64,000 bases of DNA, taken from NCBI GenBank assembly GCA_018292915.2, contig JACVVK020000394.1, forward strand, positions 162,001 through 226,000, read 5' to 3'. This document shows, in pieces, positions 63,445 to 64,000 of this stretch (within the stretch, counting starts at the first letter, position 1; every line of letters starts with the position of its first letter). This DNA is from Batillaria attramentaria. Taxonomy: Eukaryota > Mollusca > Gastropoda > Batillariidae. The position numbers and the translations under genes are program-made. The notes beneath the pieces were generated by a model. That model was not told where the DNA came from and did no database searches. It worked only from the letters and a program-made list of their open reading frames with translations.

Positions 63445-63590
63445 TGTTCACCATTTTGAGAGGAAAAAGAAAAACTTTCAGTATTTCGACATCATTGTAT
63501 TTTTTAGTAAGTCAAGTGCATGCACCATTTTGAAAGAGAAAAAACACACCCAAACTTTTTCAACATTTCAACATCATTATAGTTCCATTG
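63445..63590. repeat. Two ~80-bp tandem repeats
   Basis: CACCATTTTGAGAGGAAAAA and CACCATTTTGAAAGAGAAAA start two units, each continuing with ACTTT, TTTCAACATCATTATA-type sequence. The remaining sequence to 64000 shows no gene; the last 100 bases may begin another transposon-like repeat. Confidence 0.7.
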
Positions 63591-64000
63591 ACAAATAACT
63601 TCAAAAAAAAAGAAAAAAGTTTCCCATGCCAACGTATATACAAAGTTTTGAATGAAGATGGGCTTGGTAATTCGAAGTAGTATGCCATGACAAAAAAATT
63701 TCCTCCCGAATACAGATACAAAGTATAGTATGATCACAGATGGTGTATTTTTCAGCACCATCAAGTTTTTGTCGAAGTCTTTTCTCTGTTAGTAAAAAAA
63801 AAAAAGCAAGAGTATGTGTGCTTGTAGTTAAGTGACTGTTCCGACGAGTTTCAAATCTGCAGAATGATAGTTACATTGTAGTGTCTACACAGATTAGTAC
63901 AGTACAACTTCTTTTGGGCGACCACTCCGTTGGCCAGATAAGTGTGGTCTTAAAAGAGAGGTGGCCACCATAAAGAAGCTTCAGACAGTGAAGAAGTGCA

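Overview
The window looks like animal nuclear DNA, most likely from a mollusc, and the repeats suggest a marine gastropod (inference). The genes are split by many introns. Coding exons make up about 4% of the sequence. The rest is crowded with long GT/CA runs, homopolymers, tRNA-derived SINEs, short inverted-repeat DNA transposons (MITEs), foldback elements and minisatellites. The SINE at 41480-41700 has a tail of a kind I recall from gastropod genomes. No bacterial, viral or organellar gene was seen.

Two protein genes are recognisable, both on the + strand. The first is a Rab27 small GTPase with six coding exons (17493-27101, 248 residues). Its start codon lies in a 21-nt microexon more than 5 kb upstream of the rest. 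The second is Smad4, the common-mediator Smad of TGF-beta/BMP signalling, with thirteen coding exons (35032-55755, 635 residues). It has complete MH1 and MH2 domains and a linker encoded by seven phase-1 exons. The MH1 and MH2 exon sizes 175, 30, 184, 169 and 139 nt equal those I recall for human SMAD4. The two genes act in different processes (secretory vesicle transport; transcriptional signalling), and the sequence shows no functional link between them.

Layout: 1-6000 is gene-free. 6040-6439 is a CpG-rich stretch ending at a good splice donor, a candidate Rab27 5' exon. 6440-17487 holds repeats, including a hammerhead-ribozyme retroelement at 9927-10528. 17488-27101 is Rab27, whose second coding intron carries another hammerhead copy. 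27102-33550 holds Rab27 3' sequence, a LINE relic (28186-28679) and low-complexity DNA. 33560-34911 is the candidate Smad4 promoter and 5' exon. 34912-55755 is Smad4. 55756-64000 is probably Smad4 3' UTR followed by intergenic repeats.

The most notable non-genic content is: (1) two copies of a hammerhead-ribozyme element (retrozyme or Penelope-like); (2) a group of elements with CAGG...CCTG ends, seven of which have 6-bp target duplications (six perfect); (3) two TTAA-targeting MITE families nested in one of these, with an uninterrupted copy of the host repeat elsewhere in the window; (4) a 1.1-kb inverted-repeat element in a Smad4 intron holding a tandem array of TCAAGGTCA nuclear-receptor half-sites; (5) complementary GT and CA runs flanking one Rab27 exon.
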